Of a stretch of DNA of 64,000 nt, positions 26,082-35,178 are shown in pieces. The position numbers and the translations under genes are program-made. This DNA is from JAQGMJ01 sp036498945 (GTDB taxonomy: Bacteria > Pseudomonadota > Gammaproteobacteria > Burkholderiales > JAEUOS01). The notes under the pieces were generated by a model. That model saw only the letters and a program-made list of their open reading frames with translations. It did no database searches and was not told where the DNA came from. Where the stretch lies: positions 13,534-77,533 of the forward strand of contig DASYEQ010000056.1 of the NCBI GenBank assembly GCA_036498945.1, given 5' to 3'. Position 1 is the stretch's first letter; every line of letters begins with the position of its first letter.

Positions 26082-28601
26082 TCACTGCTTCGTCAGACCG
26101 ATGTTGCGCTGCGCCAGTTCCCGCCGCAGCACCTTGCCCAGCGCATTGCGCGGCAGCTTGTCGACGAATTCCAGCGTTGCCGGCAGCGCATAGGGCGGCA
26201 GGCGTTTTTTTGCATGCGCCATCAGTTCAGCTTCGGTCACGTGGGCGTGATGGCGCTTGACCACGAAGGCGCGGATGCTCAAGGCCTCGTCCCAGTCGGG
26301 CACGCCGACCACCGCCGCCTCGTGCACGCCCGGGTGCTCGTACAGCACCTCCTCGATGTCGCGCGGGTATACGGGATAGCCAGCGGTGAAGATGATGTCC
26401 TTCTTGCGGTCGATCAGATAGAAATAACCGTCCTCGTCCATTTTTGCGACGTCGCCGGTGTACAGCCAGCCGTCACGCAACGCCAGCGCGGTCACGTCCT
26501 CTTGGCCCCAGTAGCCCCGCATCACCTGCGGGCCACGCAGCACCAGTTCGCCCGCCACGTCGTAAGGCTGGGTGGCGCCGGTATCGGGGTCGACCACCTT
26601 GGCTTCGGTATCCGGCAAAGGCAGGCCGATGGCGCCGGGGCGGCGCCGGCCGCTGAACGGGTTCGAATGTGTCGCCGGGCTGGCTTCGGTCAGACCGTAA
26701 GCTTCCACCAGGCGCCCGCGCGTAAGCTTTTCGAACTCCTCCTGCACTTCCACCGCCAGCGGCGAGCCCGATGAAACGCACAGGCGGATCGAGGCGACAC
26801 CGTATTTGCGCACGTCGGGGAAATGCGCCAGGCTCTGGAACATCAGCGGCACGCCGGGAAATAGCGACGGCCGTTCGCGCGCGATGGCGCGTAGCGTCTC
26901 AGCCACGTCGAAGCGCGGCAGCAGGATCAATGTGGCGCCGATCAGCGTGCCGACGTTGACGCAGGCGGTCAGCCCATAGGCATGGGAGAACGGCACCACC
27001 GCGAGGATGCGCTCCACGCCGGCGCGCATCTCCGGCGCCCAGTGGCGCAATTGCAGCGCGTTGGCCGCGAGATTGGCGTGCGTCAGCATCACGCCCGCCG
27101 GCGCTGCGCCCGTGGTGCCGCTGGTGTAGGCAATCACCGCGAGGTCTTCGACCTCTGGCCCGCGCACTTCCATCAGGCGGCTGCCGCGCGCCAGCAGGCG
27201 GTTGAAGTTGTGCAGGATGGCGCGGCGGCCGGTGGGTTGGGCGGCGGCGGACTGCGCCTGCGCCGGCTCGCGCAGCAAGGCATAGAGCAGGCGCTCCTTT
27301 AACCCCATGTAGTCCTTGAAGCCGGTGAGGATCAGGCAGTCCAGCCCCGCGGCATCGGCAATCGCATCCGCTTCGCCGCGATAGGAGGAAAGCGCGATCA
27401 ACACGCGGGCGCCGGCATCGCGGATGCGCACGCACAACTCGTCGCGCGTAAATAGCGGATTGACGAACACCACCACCGCGCCCAGCTTGAGCACGCCGTA
27501 ATACGCAATCAGTGCCTGCGGAATATTCGGCAGCACGATGGCGACACGGTCGCCGTGCCTTACCCCCAGCCCCGCCAGCCCGCGCGCGAAGCGGCTGGAC
27601 AGGCGTTCCAGCTGCGCGTAAGTCATGCCGCGGCCAAAAAAGCGCAGCGCCTCGTTCCTGCCGAAGCGCCGCGCCGCCACCTCCAGCGTGCGGGAGAGGG
27701 AGGCGATCGGCGGGCGCGTCTCATAGGGCGTACGGCTGTCGTAGAACTTGAGCCAGGGCCGCGCATGCTCCAGCTCGCGTTCGCGGGCGCGGCGCGCGGT
27801 GCGCTCCTCCGCCAGGCGCGCCGGGCCGATGAAACGCTCGATCGCCCGGTTCACCGCGTCCGGGCGCTCCACCATCACCTGGTGCGCCGACACCGGGATG
27901 ACGATCTCCTCCGCCTCGGGAATCAGGCGCGCGATCTCATGCTGCGAAGCCTCCTCGAACAGCGAATCGCGCTGGCCGAGGATCACCAGCGTCGGCACGC
28001 GGATCTGCTTGAGCAGCGCCGCGCCATGCCACGCCGCCACCGCGTGCCGGTATTGCGCGCTCACCACGTGCCCGGGCGGATACAGCCGCGCGATCGGCAC
28101 CACCCGGCGCATCAGGCGCAGCACGGCAGGCGGCATTTTCAGCACCGCGCGCCCGGTCCATTTCAGGCGGAACTCCACCGCCGAGCCGATGATCACCAGG
28201 CGCTCGACGCGCTGCGGATGTTTATGGGTGAAATACGCCGCCAGCGCGCCGCCGAAGGAATGCGCCACCAGCACGAATTTCTCCGGCGCGCCCACCTCCG
28301 CCAGGATGCCTTCGAGATCGGCACACAGCTCCTCGATGCCGTAGCTGCTGCGCGGCGCGTCACTATAGCCGTGGCCGCGCAAATCCATCGCGATGACCCG
28401 GCTGTCGTAGTGAAAATGATCGAGCTGGTAGTGCCAGTAGGCGGCGCGCCCGCCGAAGCCGTGGACGAACACCATGGTGCGCAGCGCGTCGCGCGGGCCG
28501 GCGTCGATCACCGAAAAACGCACCGGCTCGGCGGTAGGGCCATCGTCCGCGGGCGCGGGCAGGCTGACGGTGCGGCGATACAGGTCGACGTCGATGGTCA
28601 T
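26082..28601 (-). CDS. alpha/beta hydrolase fused to AMP-dependent acyl-CoA ligase
   Basis: An 839-aa two-enzyme fusion. The N-terminal alpha/beta hydrolase (about 1-275) has VHGFGGRA, nucleophile Ser 115 in VAHSFGGALA, Asp 212 in GQRDSLF and His 240 in VSAHQVMVE. The C-terminal part (about 290-839) is an acyl-CoA synthetase: AYTSGTTG motif at about 491-498, YGLTEASPATHS, YTGDVAKMDEDGY, and catalytic Lys in LPRNALGKVLRREL. The P-loop after TSGTTG reads AAPAGV where the family normally has xPKG, so the usual Lys is absent and one residue is inserted. Start at ATG 28601 leaves the divergent promoter free; ATG 28622 is also in frame. A coupled ester or lactone hydrolysis followed by CoA activation is plausible. 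Confidence 0.88.
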   Translation of the reverse strand: MTIDVDLYRRTVSLPAPADDGPTAEPVRFSVIDAGPRDALRTMVFVHGFGGRAAYWHYQLDHFHYDSRVIAMDLRGHGYSDAPRSSYGIEELCADLEGILAEVGAPEKFVLVAHSFGGALAAYFTHKHPQRVERLVIIGSAVEFRLKWTGRAVLKMPPAVLRLMRRVVPIARLYPPGHVVSAQYRHAVAAWHGAALLKQIRVPTLVILGQRDSLFEEASQHEIARLIPEAEEIVIPVSAHQVMVERPDAVNRAIERFIGPARLAEERTARRARERELEHARPWLKFYDSRTPYETRPPIASLSRTLEVAARRFGRNEALRFFGRGMTYAQLERLSSRFARGLAGLGVRHGDRVAIVLPNIPQALIAYYGVLKLGAVVVFVNPLFTRDELCVRIRDAGARVLIALSSYRGEADAIADAAGLDCLILTGFKDYMGLKERLLYALLREPAQAQSAAAQPTGRRAILHNFNRLLARGSRLMEVRGPEVEDLAVIAYTSGTTGAAPAGVMLTHANLAANALQLRHWAPEMRAGVERILAVVPFSHAYGLTACVNVGTLIGATLILLPRFDVAETLRAIARERPSLFPGVPLMFQSLAHFPDVRKYGVASIRLCVSSGSPLAVEVQEEFEKLTRGRLVEAYGLTEASPATHSNPFSGRRRPGAIGLPLPDTEAKVVDPDTGATQPYDVAGELVLRGPQVMRGYWGQEDVTALALRDGWLYTGDVAKMDEDGYFYLIDRKKDIIFTAGYPVYPRDIEEVLYEHPGVHEAAVVGVPDWDEALSIRAFVVKRHHAHVTEAELMAHAKKRLPPYALPATLEFVDKLPRNALGKVLRRELAQRNIGLTKQ

Positions 28602-28662
28602 GGCCGCCGATGATGCCGTCAACCGGCGCCCCGGTCAATCAAGCGGCTACAATGCCTCCATC

Positions 28663-29565
28663 ATGCCGCGCCTGCCGCCCCTTCACGACCTGATCGCCTT
28701 CGAGGCGGCGGCGCGCCTGGCCAGCTTTCTCAAGGCCTCCGAGGAATTGCATCTGACGCAATCGGCGGTGAGCCACCGTATCAAGTCGCTGGAAGAGTTT
28801 CTCGGCGTCCCCCTGTTCATCCGCATCAACCGCAACATCGCGCTCACCAGCCAGGGCGAACGCTATCTGGCGGAAGTACGCGACGCCCTGGCGCGGCTGG
28901 AGGCCGCCACCGAGCGCCTCACCGGCGGCGCGCGCCACACGCTGCGCATTTCGGTAGCACCGGCCCTGGGCGCCAGATGGCTGGTCGGCAAGCTCGCGAG
29001 CTTCCAGCGCGCGCACCCGGAAATCGATCTCGCGGTGTCCTCTTCCTACGACATCGACCTGATCAAGCGCGGCGAAGCCGACCTCGGCATACGCTTCGGC
29101 ACGGAAGACTGGAACGGGCTGAAAGCGCTGAAACTCGCCGACGAGACCCTGTTCCCCGTCGCCAGCCCGGCCTATGTGGAGAGCATCGGCGGCCTGAAGA
29201 CACCGACGGACCTGCGCCGCGCCACCCTGCTGCGCCACCCGCTGCTGTTCTGGAAGCCCTGGTTTGCCGCTGCGGGCCTGGACTGGCCTGAGCCCGCCAG
29301 CGGGCCGGTGTACGACGACGCCATGCTGATGTACGAAGCCGCCGCCGCCGGCCACGGCATCGCCCTCACGCTCAAGACCCTGTTCGACAGCCACGGCACC
29401 GCGCTGATCCAGCCGTTCGCGCTCGAAGTGCCGGACCGTGCCTATTACATCGTGGTGGCCCCGGAGGCTGCCGAACGGCCGTTGACACGCCTGTTCACCG
29501 ACTGGCTGCTGCAGGCCGCGCAATCCCCCGCCGCCGGTCGCCAAAACGCAACGTCGGCGGCGTAA
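28663..29565 (+). CDS. LysR-family regulator, GcvA-like
   Basis: A 300-aa LysR-type transcriptional regulator. The N-terminal helix-turn-helix (about 6-65) reads FEAAARLASFLKASEELHLT then QSAVSHRIKSLEEFLGVPLF; the C-terminal co-inducer domain begins near residue 90. The GcvA-like subgroup is suggested by the opening RLPPLHDLIAFEAAARL. Start ATG 28663 is preceded by TACAAT (28648-28653), a likely -10. It is divergent from the hydrolase/ligase fusion gene with a 61-base gap, so that gene is the probable target. Confidence 0.9.
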   Translation: MPRLPPLHDLIAFEAAARLASFLKASEELHLTQSAVSHRIKSLEEFLGVPLFIRINRNIALTSQGERYLAEVRDALARLEAATERLTGGARHTLRISVAPALGARWLVGKLASFQRAHPEIDLAVSSSYDIDLIKRGEADLGIRFGTEDWNGLKALKLADETLFPVASPAYVESIGGLKTPTDLRRATLLRHPLLFWKPWFAAAGLDWPEPASGPVYDDAMLMYEAAAAGHGIALTLKTLFDSHGTALIQPFALEVPDRAYYIVVAPEAAERPLTRLFTDWLLQAAQSPAAGRQNATSAA

Positions 29566-29635
29566 ATACTTCACCGCTGGCGCTTCGCATCGTGTAGAAT
29601 CCGCGCCTTTTTCGAAGTAGCGGAATACCGGCACC

Positions 29636-29848
29636 ATGGATGAAGCAGACGTCGCTCAAAACGAGATCGAGTTCCACGAACGCGCCATGCGCGCGCAAAA
29701 AGGCGATGAATTGGCCGCCATCGGCGAATGCCACAACTGCGGCGAAACCCTGGCGCCAACCCAGAAGTTTTGCGACCCCGATTGCGAGTCCGATTTTCGC
29801 AAGCGCCAGTGGCACCTGAAGCAGCGCAACACCCCCGCTCCCGGCTGA
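29636..29848 (+). CDS. small zinc-ribbon protein, TraR/DksA-like N-terminus
   Basis: A 70-aa protein. A C4 zinc ribbon is formed by CHNCGETLAPTQKFCDPDC (Cys at about 32, 35, 46 and 50). The first 21 residues, MDEADVAQNEIEFHERAMRA when abridged, resemble the acidic N-terminal helix of TraR/DksA-type RNA-polymerase-binding proteins, with DEAD at the tip position. TAGAAT at 29595-29600 may be its -10 element. Function not established; regulation of transcription is one possibility. The longer DksA coiled coil is absent. Confidence 0.7.
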   Translation: MDEADVAQNEIEFHERAMRAQKGDELAAIGECHNCGETLAPTQKFCDPDCESDFRKRQWHLKQRNTPAPG

Positions 29849-30151
29849 TGGCCGCCTGATTCGCGGAAGATCCTTCTCCGCCGCCCTTGTGGAGGACACC
29901 GCGCCGTTCGCTTGAATCGCTTTCAGGCGAGCCGTAAAACTATTCGTTTGCCGCCACCGCGCGCGGCGCGCATTCTTTACTGGCGCCAACCGCGCCCCCG
30001 CAGTCAAGCCGGCCTATCGCCGGTTCCTCCTCGCCCACAAGGTCCCTTTCCGGTTAAGCGGCGCCGCCATCGCGGATGCCTGCGCCGGCCTTTTCATTCA
30101 AGGGCCGGCCCTTCGACGCCGGCCCGGACCGACACCGCAAGGAGCAATAAC
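29849..30151 (+). promoter_or_regulatory. ilvE leader region with hairpin
   Basis: 303 bases without a gene between the zinc-ribbon gene and ilvE. A seven-base-pair GC-rich hairpin pairs GCCGGCC (30084-30090) with GGCCGGC (30103-30109). It is not followed by a T run. The ilvE ribosome-binding site AAGGAG is at 30139-30144. No leader peptide rich in branched-chain residues was found, so attenuation is not supported. Confidence 0.35.
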
Positions 30152-31075
30152 ATGTCCATGAGCCAACGCGACGGCTGGATCTGGTTTGACGGCGCCCTCA
30201 AACCCTGGGCCGAGTGCGCCACCCACGTTTTGACCCACACATTGCATTACGGCCTCGGCGTCTTCGAAGGCGTGCGCGCCTATTCGACCGCGCGCGGTCC
30301 CGCCGTCTTTCGCCTGGGCGACCATACCAAGCGCCTGATGCAGTCCGCCCATATTCTCGGCATCGACATGCCCTACAGCCAGGCGCAAATGGAAGCCGCG
30401 CAGCTTGAAGTCCTGCGCGCCAACAAGCTTAAGGCGGCCTATATCCGCCCGCTGGTGTTCATGGGTTCGGAGCGCATGGGCATTTCCACCGACGGTGTTT
30501 CACCGCACGTGGCGATCGCCGCCTGGGAATGGGGCGCCTACCTCGGCCAGTCGGCGCTGGAAAATGGCATCCGCGTCAAGATTTCCTCTTTCGCGCGCCA
30601 TCATGTGAACGTGCAGATGTGCCGCTCGAAATCCGTCTCCACCTACGCCAACTCCATTCTCGCCAACCGCGAAGCGCGCCAGGACGGCTACGACGAAGCG
30701 TTGCTGCTGGACACCGATGGCTTCGTCGCCGAAGGTTCCGGCGAAAACATCTTCCTGGTGCGCGACGGCAAGCTGATCGAGCCGGAACTGGCTTCCGCAC
30801 TGGAAGGCGTGACCCGCCGCGCCATCATCGACTTCGCGCGCGAGGCCGGCATTCCATATGAGGCGCGGCGCGTCACCCGCGACGAGGTATATATCGCCGA
30901 CGAGGTGTTTTTCACCGGCACCGCGGCGGAGGTCACGCCGGTGGTGGAAGTCGACCGCCGACGCATCGGCAGCGGCAAGCGGGGGCCCATCACCGAAATG
31001 ATGCAAAAGAAGTTCTTCGACTGCGTCCATGGCGAGGACACCACGCGCGCTTCCTGGCTCACCTACGTGAACTAG
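30152..31075 (+). CDS. ilvE: branched-chain amino acid aminotransferase
   Basis: Fold-type IV PLP aminotransferase, 307 aa, catalysing the last step of Val, Leu and Ile synthesis (and reverse). Motifs: GVFEGVRAYST at the N-terminal lobe, CRSKSVSTYANSILANREAR with the PLP-lysine region, and EGSGENIFLVRDG. ATG 30152 follows AAGGAG by a normal spacing and gives the common start SQRDGWIWFDG. It stands alone, followed by convergent ogt; a weak hairpin (31098-31120) lies between them. Confidence 0.95.
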   Translation: MSMSQRDGWIWFDGALKPWAECATHVLTHTLHYGLGVFEGVRAYSTARGPAVFRLGDHTKRLMQSAHILGIDMPYSQAQMEAAQLEVLRANKLKAAYIRPLVFMGSERMGISTDGVSPHVAIAAWEWGAYLGQSALENGIRVKISSFARHHVNVQMCRSKSVSTYANSILANREARQDGYDEALLLDTDGFVAEGSGENIFLVRDGKLIEPELASALEGVTRRAIIDFAREAGIPYEARRVTRDEVYIADEVFFTGTAAEVTPVVEVDRRRIGSGKRGPITEMMQKKFFDCVHGEDTTRASWLTYVN

Positions 31076-31125
31076 GGAAAGCCCGGAAGCGGAGATCGCA
31101 AGGGGTGCGCTACCCTTTGCGGGCG

Positions 31126-31668
31126 CTAAGCTAGCAGCGCGCCCTCGTGGCGCAGCAGCCAGGCCTTGGTGGGAATACCGCCGCCGAAGCCGGTGAGGGC
31201 GCCATTGGTGCCGATGACGCGATGGCAGGGCAGCACGATGACAATCGGGTTCTGTCCGTTGGCCGCGCCCACCGCGCGCACAGCGGCCGGCTTGCCGATA
31301 CGCGCCGCCTGCGCCGCGTAACTGGCGGTCTGGCCGACGGGAATCTTGCGCAGCGCCAGCCAGGCGCTGCGCTGGAATTCCGTGCCAGCGGTGCTCACCG
31401 GTAAGTCGTCGACCGCGTCGAACGCACCGCCGAGATACGCGGTGAGGCGCTCGCCGACGCCGTGCGTATCCTTGCGGGTGACCAGGCGATACTGGCTGCC
31501 GTAATGGCGCAGCAGCGACTTTTCCATGCGCCATTCGTAGCCGGCGAATTCCGCCGCGCACAGTTGGTCGCCGTCCATGGCGTAGAGCAGCGCGTCGAAC
31601 GGCGCGCTTTTCGGCGCCGGCACGCGGCCCAGCAGCAACTCGATAACGTCGGATTTGACCCGGCTCAT
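31126..31668 (-). CDS. ogt: O6-methylguanine-DNA methyltransferase
   Basis: A 180-aa suicide DNA-repair methyltransferase. The active-site motif PCHRV is in IVLPCHRVIGTNGALTGFGG; GTEFQRSAWLALRKIPVGQT and TASYAAQAARIGKPAAVRAV form the DNA-binding HTH region with the Tyr and Arg-finger residues. Start ATG 31668 is fixed by an ATGA overlap with the stop of the AdaA-AlkA gene, so the two repair genes are translationally coupled. Confidence 0.93.
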   Translation of the reverse strand: MSRVKSDVIELLLGRVPAPKSAPFDALLYAMDGDQLCAAEFAGYEWRMEKSLLRHYGSQYRLVTRKDTHGVGERLTAYLGGAFDAVDDLPVSTAGTEFQRSAWLALRKIPVGQTASYAAQAARIGKPAAVRAVGAANGQNPIVIVLPCHRVIGTNGALTGFGGGIPTKAWLLRHEGALLA

Positions 31669-33194
31669 GCCGCACTCCTGACTTCGTAGTTCCACAAGGT
31701 CTGCGCCGCGTACGCGCGCCACGGGCGCCAGCGCTCGGCGTAGGCGAGCAATTCCTTCGGCGTTTGCGCGATACCCAGCACCTTCGCCACCCGCACCAGG
31801 CCGAGATCGCCGGAGGGAAACGCATCCGGGTCGGCAAAGCCGCGCATCGCCACGTATTGCGCGGTCCACGGCCCGATCCCCGGCAATTCACAAAACTCCT
31901 CGATAAACGCCTCCAGCCCGACATAGCGCTCGCGCCACGCCAGGTTGCCGGCGACGTAGCGCCCGAGCGCGATCAGCGTCTCGGCGCGCGCCCGCACCAC
32001 GCCGATGGCGCGCAGATCATCGACACTAAGCGCGCCCAGCGCCTCCGGCTTCGGGAATGCCAGGCGCAGGCGCTCGGCATGCACGCCGGCCAGCGCCAGC
32101 GGTTCGCCGAACTTCGCCACCAGGCGCCCGGCGAACGTGGTGGCGGCGGCGACGCTCACCTGCTGCCCCAGCACCGCGCGCACCGCCAGTTCATATGGGT
32201 CCCAGGCGCACGGCACGCCGAGCGACGGCTTGTTCAGCGCAGGCTTGAGCTTCGCATCACGCAGCAGATGGGCGCGGATCGCCGCCGCCGGCGCGTCGAG
32301 ATCGAACATGCGCTTGACCCTGGCCACGATCGCCGGCAGGCGCGCCGCCTGTGGAAAGTCGCAACTGAGCAAAAGGCCATCGGTATCGGCGCGCACGGCA
32401 ATCGCGCCGATGTCGTCCCCGAGGCGGATGGAGCGCGCATAGTCGTCCATACCCACCGATTCGACGCCGGCAAACGCCCGCGCGCGATAAAACTCAAGCA
32501 ACCCGGCGAAGCGCTCCGCGTCTATGCCTGAGAGGCGCATCTGCACCGGCCCGGCACCGCCCGCCACCCGCTTGCGCCGCAGGCTGCCGGGTGTGCGGCC
32601 ATACGCCTTGCTCAAGGCAGTGTTGAATCGGCGCACGCTGCCGAAGCCGGAGGCGAACGCCACTTCTGTCAGCGGCAACGCCGATTCCTCGATCAGTTGC
32701 TTGGCGAACAGCAACCGGCGCATCTGCGCTACCGCCACCGGCGAGGCGCCCAGGTGCTCTTCGAACAGGCGGCGCAGATGGCGCGAGGTCACGCCGATGC
32801 GCGCGCTCAAGCCTTCCAGCGAACCTTCGTTCAGCGCACCGGCGTCGATCGCCTCCAGCGCGCGCGACACCAGCGCCGCGCCGCCGCTTTCCTGCCCGCG
32901 CACCGCGGGCGCGCGCTCCGGCCGGCAGCGCAGGCACGGCCGGTAGCCAGCCTCGAACGCGGCGGCGGAACTGGGATAGAAGGTGACGTTGACACGCTTG
33001 GGCGTGCGCGCCGGGCATACCGGGCGGCAGAAAATCTTGGTCGAGCGCACGGCGACGAAAAAGCGCCCGTCGAAGCGCGGGTCACGCGTTTCATAGGCGC
33101 GAAACAACGTTTCCGCGGCGGTGCCTTCGCTTTCATGGCGGCGCAGCGCGTGGCCGAGGTAGCCGCCGGCGTCGCCGCTGTCGATGTATTCCAT
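31665..33194 (-). CDS. AdaA-AraC-AlkA fusion: regulator and 3-methyladenine glycosylase
   Basis: A 509-aa fusion for alkylation damage. The Ada metal-binding domain has C56, C60, C87 and C90 with the same spacing as E. coli Ada C38/C42/C69/C72; C56 in FCRPVC is the predicted methyl-phosphotriester acceptor. An AraC-type double HTH follows (about 105-205). From about 215 the protein is an AlkA-type glycosylase with N-terminal subdomain and helix-hairpin-helix LPGIGPWTAQYVAMRGF; catalytic Asp is D463 in FPSGDLGL. Methylation of C56 should turn it into an activator of its own operon, which includes ogt. No Ada box was located with confidence in the short upstream gap. Confidence 0.93.
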   Translation of the reverse strand: MEYIDSGDAGGYLGHALRRHESEGTAAETLFRAYETRDPRFDGRFFVAVRSTKIFCRPVCPARTPKRVNVTFYPSSAAAFEAGYRPCLRCRPERAPAVRGQESGGAALVSRALEAIDAGALNEGSLEGLSARIGVTSRHLRRLFEEHLGASPVAVAQMRRLLFAKQLIEESALPLTEVAFASGFGSVRRFNTALSKAYGRTPGSLRRKRVAGGAGPVQMRLSGIDAERFAGLLEFYRARAFAGVESVGMDDYARSIRLGDDIGAIAVRADTDGLLLSCDFPQAARLPAIVARVKRMFDLDAPAAAIRAHLLRDAKLKPALNKPSLGVPCAWDPYELAVRAVLGQQVSVAAATTFAGRLVAKFGEPLALAGVHAERLRLAFPKPEALGALSVDDLRAIGVVRARAETLIALGRYVAGNLAWRERYVGLEAFIEEFCELPGIGPWTAQYVAMRGFADPDAFPSGDLGLVRVAKVLGIAQTPKELLAYAERWRPWRAYAAQTLWNYEVRSAA

Positions 33195-33262
33195 GGCACC
33201 ACTTTAACGCCGTCCGCCGGCTTCGACTAGCCGTTTTCGGACATCAATGGCACAGCGGAATT

Positions 33263-34036
33263 TCAGTGGACAGCGACCGCGTCGAGCTTGCGCAACGAAA
33301 TGTCGCCATACCAGGCGTGCGCCTGCTCACCGGTGTTGTCGGTATCAGTCATGATGCCGATGGCGGTGATGGGTCCCGGCTCCTCGCCGAACGCGCGCTT
33401 GTAGTCTTCGTACAGGTTGCGTTTGACTTCCTGCCAGCGCCCGACCTTGTCGCGGCCAGACTCGGCCACCAGCATCTTGATGCGCGCGCTATGGCCGTTG
33501 GCGATCACTTCCTCTTTTTGTGCGCGGTTTTCCCAGATATACATCAGCGTTGCGTATGGCATCTGCTGGCCGGTGATCGCCTTCACCTGGGCATAGAACA
33601 GCTTGTCGCCAAAATCCAGTTTTTCCAGGTCGCCGCCGAATGTCACCACCAGGCGCACCGGCGAATCCTCGCGGCTGCGCCGCGTGTTGTCCGCGCCCCG
33701 GATCAGATTATCCACCTTCCAGCGCCAGGACAGTTGCTCGTAGACGCGTGGATCGAGATTGGCGAGCGGGTGGATCAGGCCGGACGCCGACGCGTCGGCC
33801 TTGGCGCTGATCACGGTCTTGCCGCCGTCCTGCACCAGGCGGTAGGCGGTCGGCTTTTTCATTTTCGACAGCGTCCATGGCTGCCAGGCGCCCGGCAGCA
33901 CCTCGCCGGGCTTGCCGGTGGAAAAGCGCGTGACATCAGCCAGCGCAACGGGGGCCGACACCGGCTTTGGCGCCGCGCATGCGGCAAGCAGGCCGGCGAG
34001 CGCAAGCACCCAGAATTTTCGATTCCAACCCTGCAC
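33263..34036 (-). CDS. DUF3047 lipoprotein
   Basis: A 257-aa exported protein of the DUF3047 family. The start is GTG 34036, preceded by GAGGAG (34045-34050) at good spacing; it gives a short signal peptide ending in the lipobox LAAC, so a lipoprotein is predicted. Family-type segments include LSWRWKVDN near the first third and AIGIMTDTDNTGE near the C-terminus. The fold is likely a beta-sandwich of unknown function. Longer in-frame starts up to 34195 would place non-signal sequence before the lipobox and were rejected. Confidence 0.78.
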   Translation of the reverse strand: MQGWNRKFWVLALAGLLAACAAPKPVSAPVALADVTRFSTGKPGEVLPGAWQPWTLSKMKKPTAYRLVQDGGKTVISAKADASASGLIHPLANLDPRVYEQLSWRWKVDNLIRGADNTRRSREDSPVRLVVTFGGDLEKLDFGDKLFYAQVKAITGQQMPYATLMYIWENRAQKEEVIANGHSARIKMLVAESGRDKVGRWQEVKRNLYEDYKRAFGEEPGPITAIGIMTDTDNTGEQAHAWYGDISLRKLDAVAVH

Positions 34037-34304
34037 TACTGCTTCTCCTCGAACTGCATGAGCACTTCCGCTTGGGTCTACCTGCTCGCGCGGAATGGGC
34101 ACCGCCAAGGCAAAGGGCGCAAGCTTAACCCGAAGGGGCATTTTGCGGCAGGCAGCGCCCCGTTGGTTTGCAAATAAACGCCTGTTTTCGGCCACTTTTG
34201 TTCATCAGGCCCGCCGAATCGGCCATCGGTCCGCCAGCGGGCAGCGGTGAAATGGCATGCATCGGAAGCCACCCCGGCCGCCTCTCGAAAAAAGGAAACC
34301 CGCC

Positions 34305-35036
34305 ATGCGCGCCCGCCTGAACACCGTCGCCGCCTCTCTACTAGCCGCCTTCGCGCTGCATTGCGGCGCCGCCCAAGCGGCCCCGGAAAGCGGCAACCTG
34401 GCGCAAGGGGTATATGCGGGCGAAATCGGCGCGGGCAATACCGTCCTCCTGACGCTGGACCCGGCCGCCGGCGCCGCCCTTACCGGCAGTTACCACCCCG
34501 CTCTGGGCTGGAACCAGCAGGACACCAGCGTTACCGGCCAAACCGCGGACGGACGCGTGACGCTTGCCACCACCCAAACCGGCCCCAAAGGCAAGCTGCG
34601 GCGCACCGGCCGCATCGACGCCCGCCTGAGCGAGAACGGCGACTCCCTGCGCGGCACCTGGACCAGCGCCGACGGCCGCCGCAAGCTGCCCGTCACCCTG
34701 GCACGCGCCGCCAGCTGGCATACCCAGGCGGTGGAGGCCGACGGCGGGGTGCGGGTGTGCGAACGCCCGCGCTTTTCCGACAACCGCTATGAAAGCGTCA
34801 ACCGCGAACTGGCCGAAACCTGCGATTACTTTTTGGCCGACGGCCGCGAAGGTCCCGGCAAGCTGCGCCTGGAGATCGACAGCGTGGGGCAGTACATGGT
34901 GGCGGCGGTCGCCTACGCCAGCAATCGCGGCCAGGAACTGCCGCCGGAAGTAATCACCGTCGACCTCGGCGGCCCGGATAACGCCGCCGGCGCCTACCCG
35001 CCGCCCGCCACCCGCGCCATCGCCTGGCGGCCGTAG
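34305..35036 (+). CDS. secreted protein of unknown function
   Basis: A 243-aa exported protein. Signal peptide about 1-26 (AALLAAFALHCGAAQAAPE region). The mature part carries short beta-strand-like repeats such as YAGEIGAGNTVLLTLDPAA and LTGSYHPALGWNQQDTSVTG, and two cysteines (RVCERP and ETCDYF). No family was recognised. AAAGGAAA (about 34290-34297) precedes ATG 34305. It is divergent from the DUF3047 lipoprotein gene; the 268-base gap between them holds no other gene I can support. Confidence 0.65.
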   Translation: MRARLNTVAASLLAAFALHCGAAQAAPESGNLAQGVYAGEIGAGNTVLLTLDPAAGAALTGSYHPALGWNQQDTSVTGQTADGRVTLATTQTGPKGKLRRTGRIDARLSENGDSLRGTWTSADGRRKLPVTLARAASWHTQAVEADGGVRVCERPRFSDNRYESVNRELAETCDYFLADGREGPGKLRLEIDSVGQYMVAAVAYASNRGQELPPEVITVDLGGPDNAAGAYPPPATRAIAWRP

Positions 35037-35178
35037 TGGGTACGGCAGGACGGTTGTGCAGCGGCGAAGTTCCCGCCGGTGCACAAAAATAATTGCCGGC
35101 GCTGCGCTGGAACTCGCGGCGGCCGGCTTCGTCCAATTTCCCGATTCGTGGCCTCCCGGCCGCGCCGAAACCGATCTC

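Noticed and set aside
29849..30151. Attenuator controlling ilvE
   Set aside because: A hairpin is present but there is no T run and no leader peptide rich in Val, Leu or Ile.
33194..33230. Ada box upstream of the AdaA-AlkA gene
   Set aside because: No convincing match to a known Ada target sequence could be seen in the short gap.
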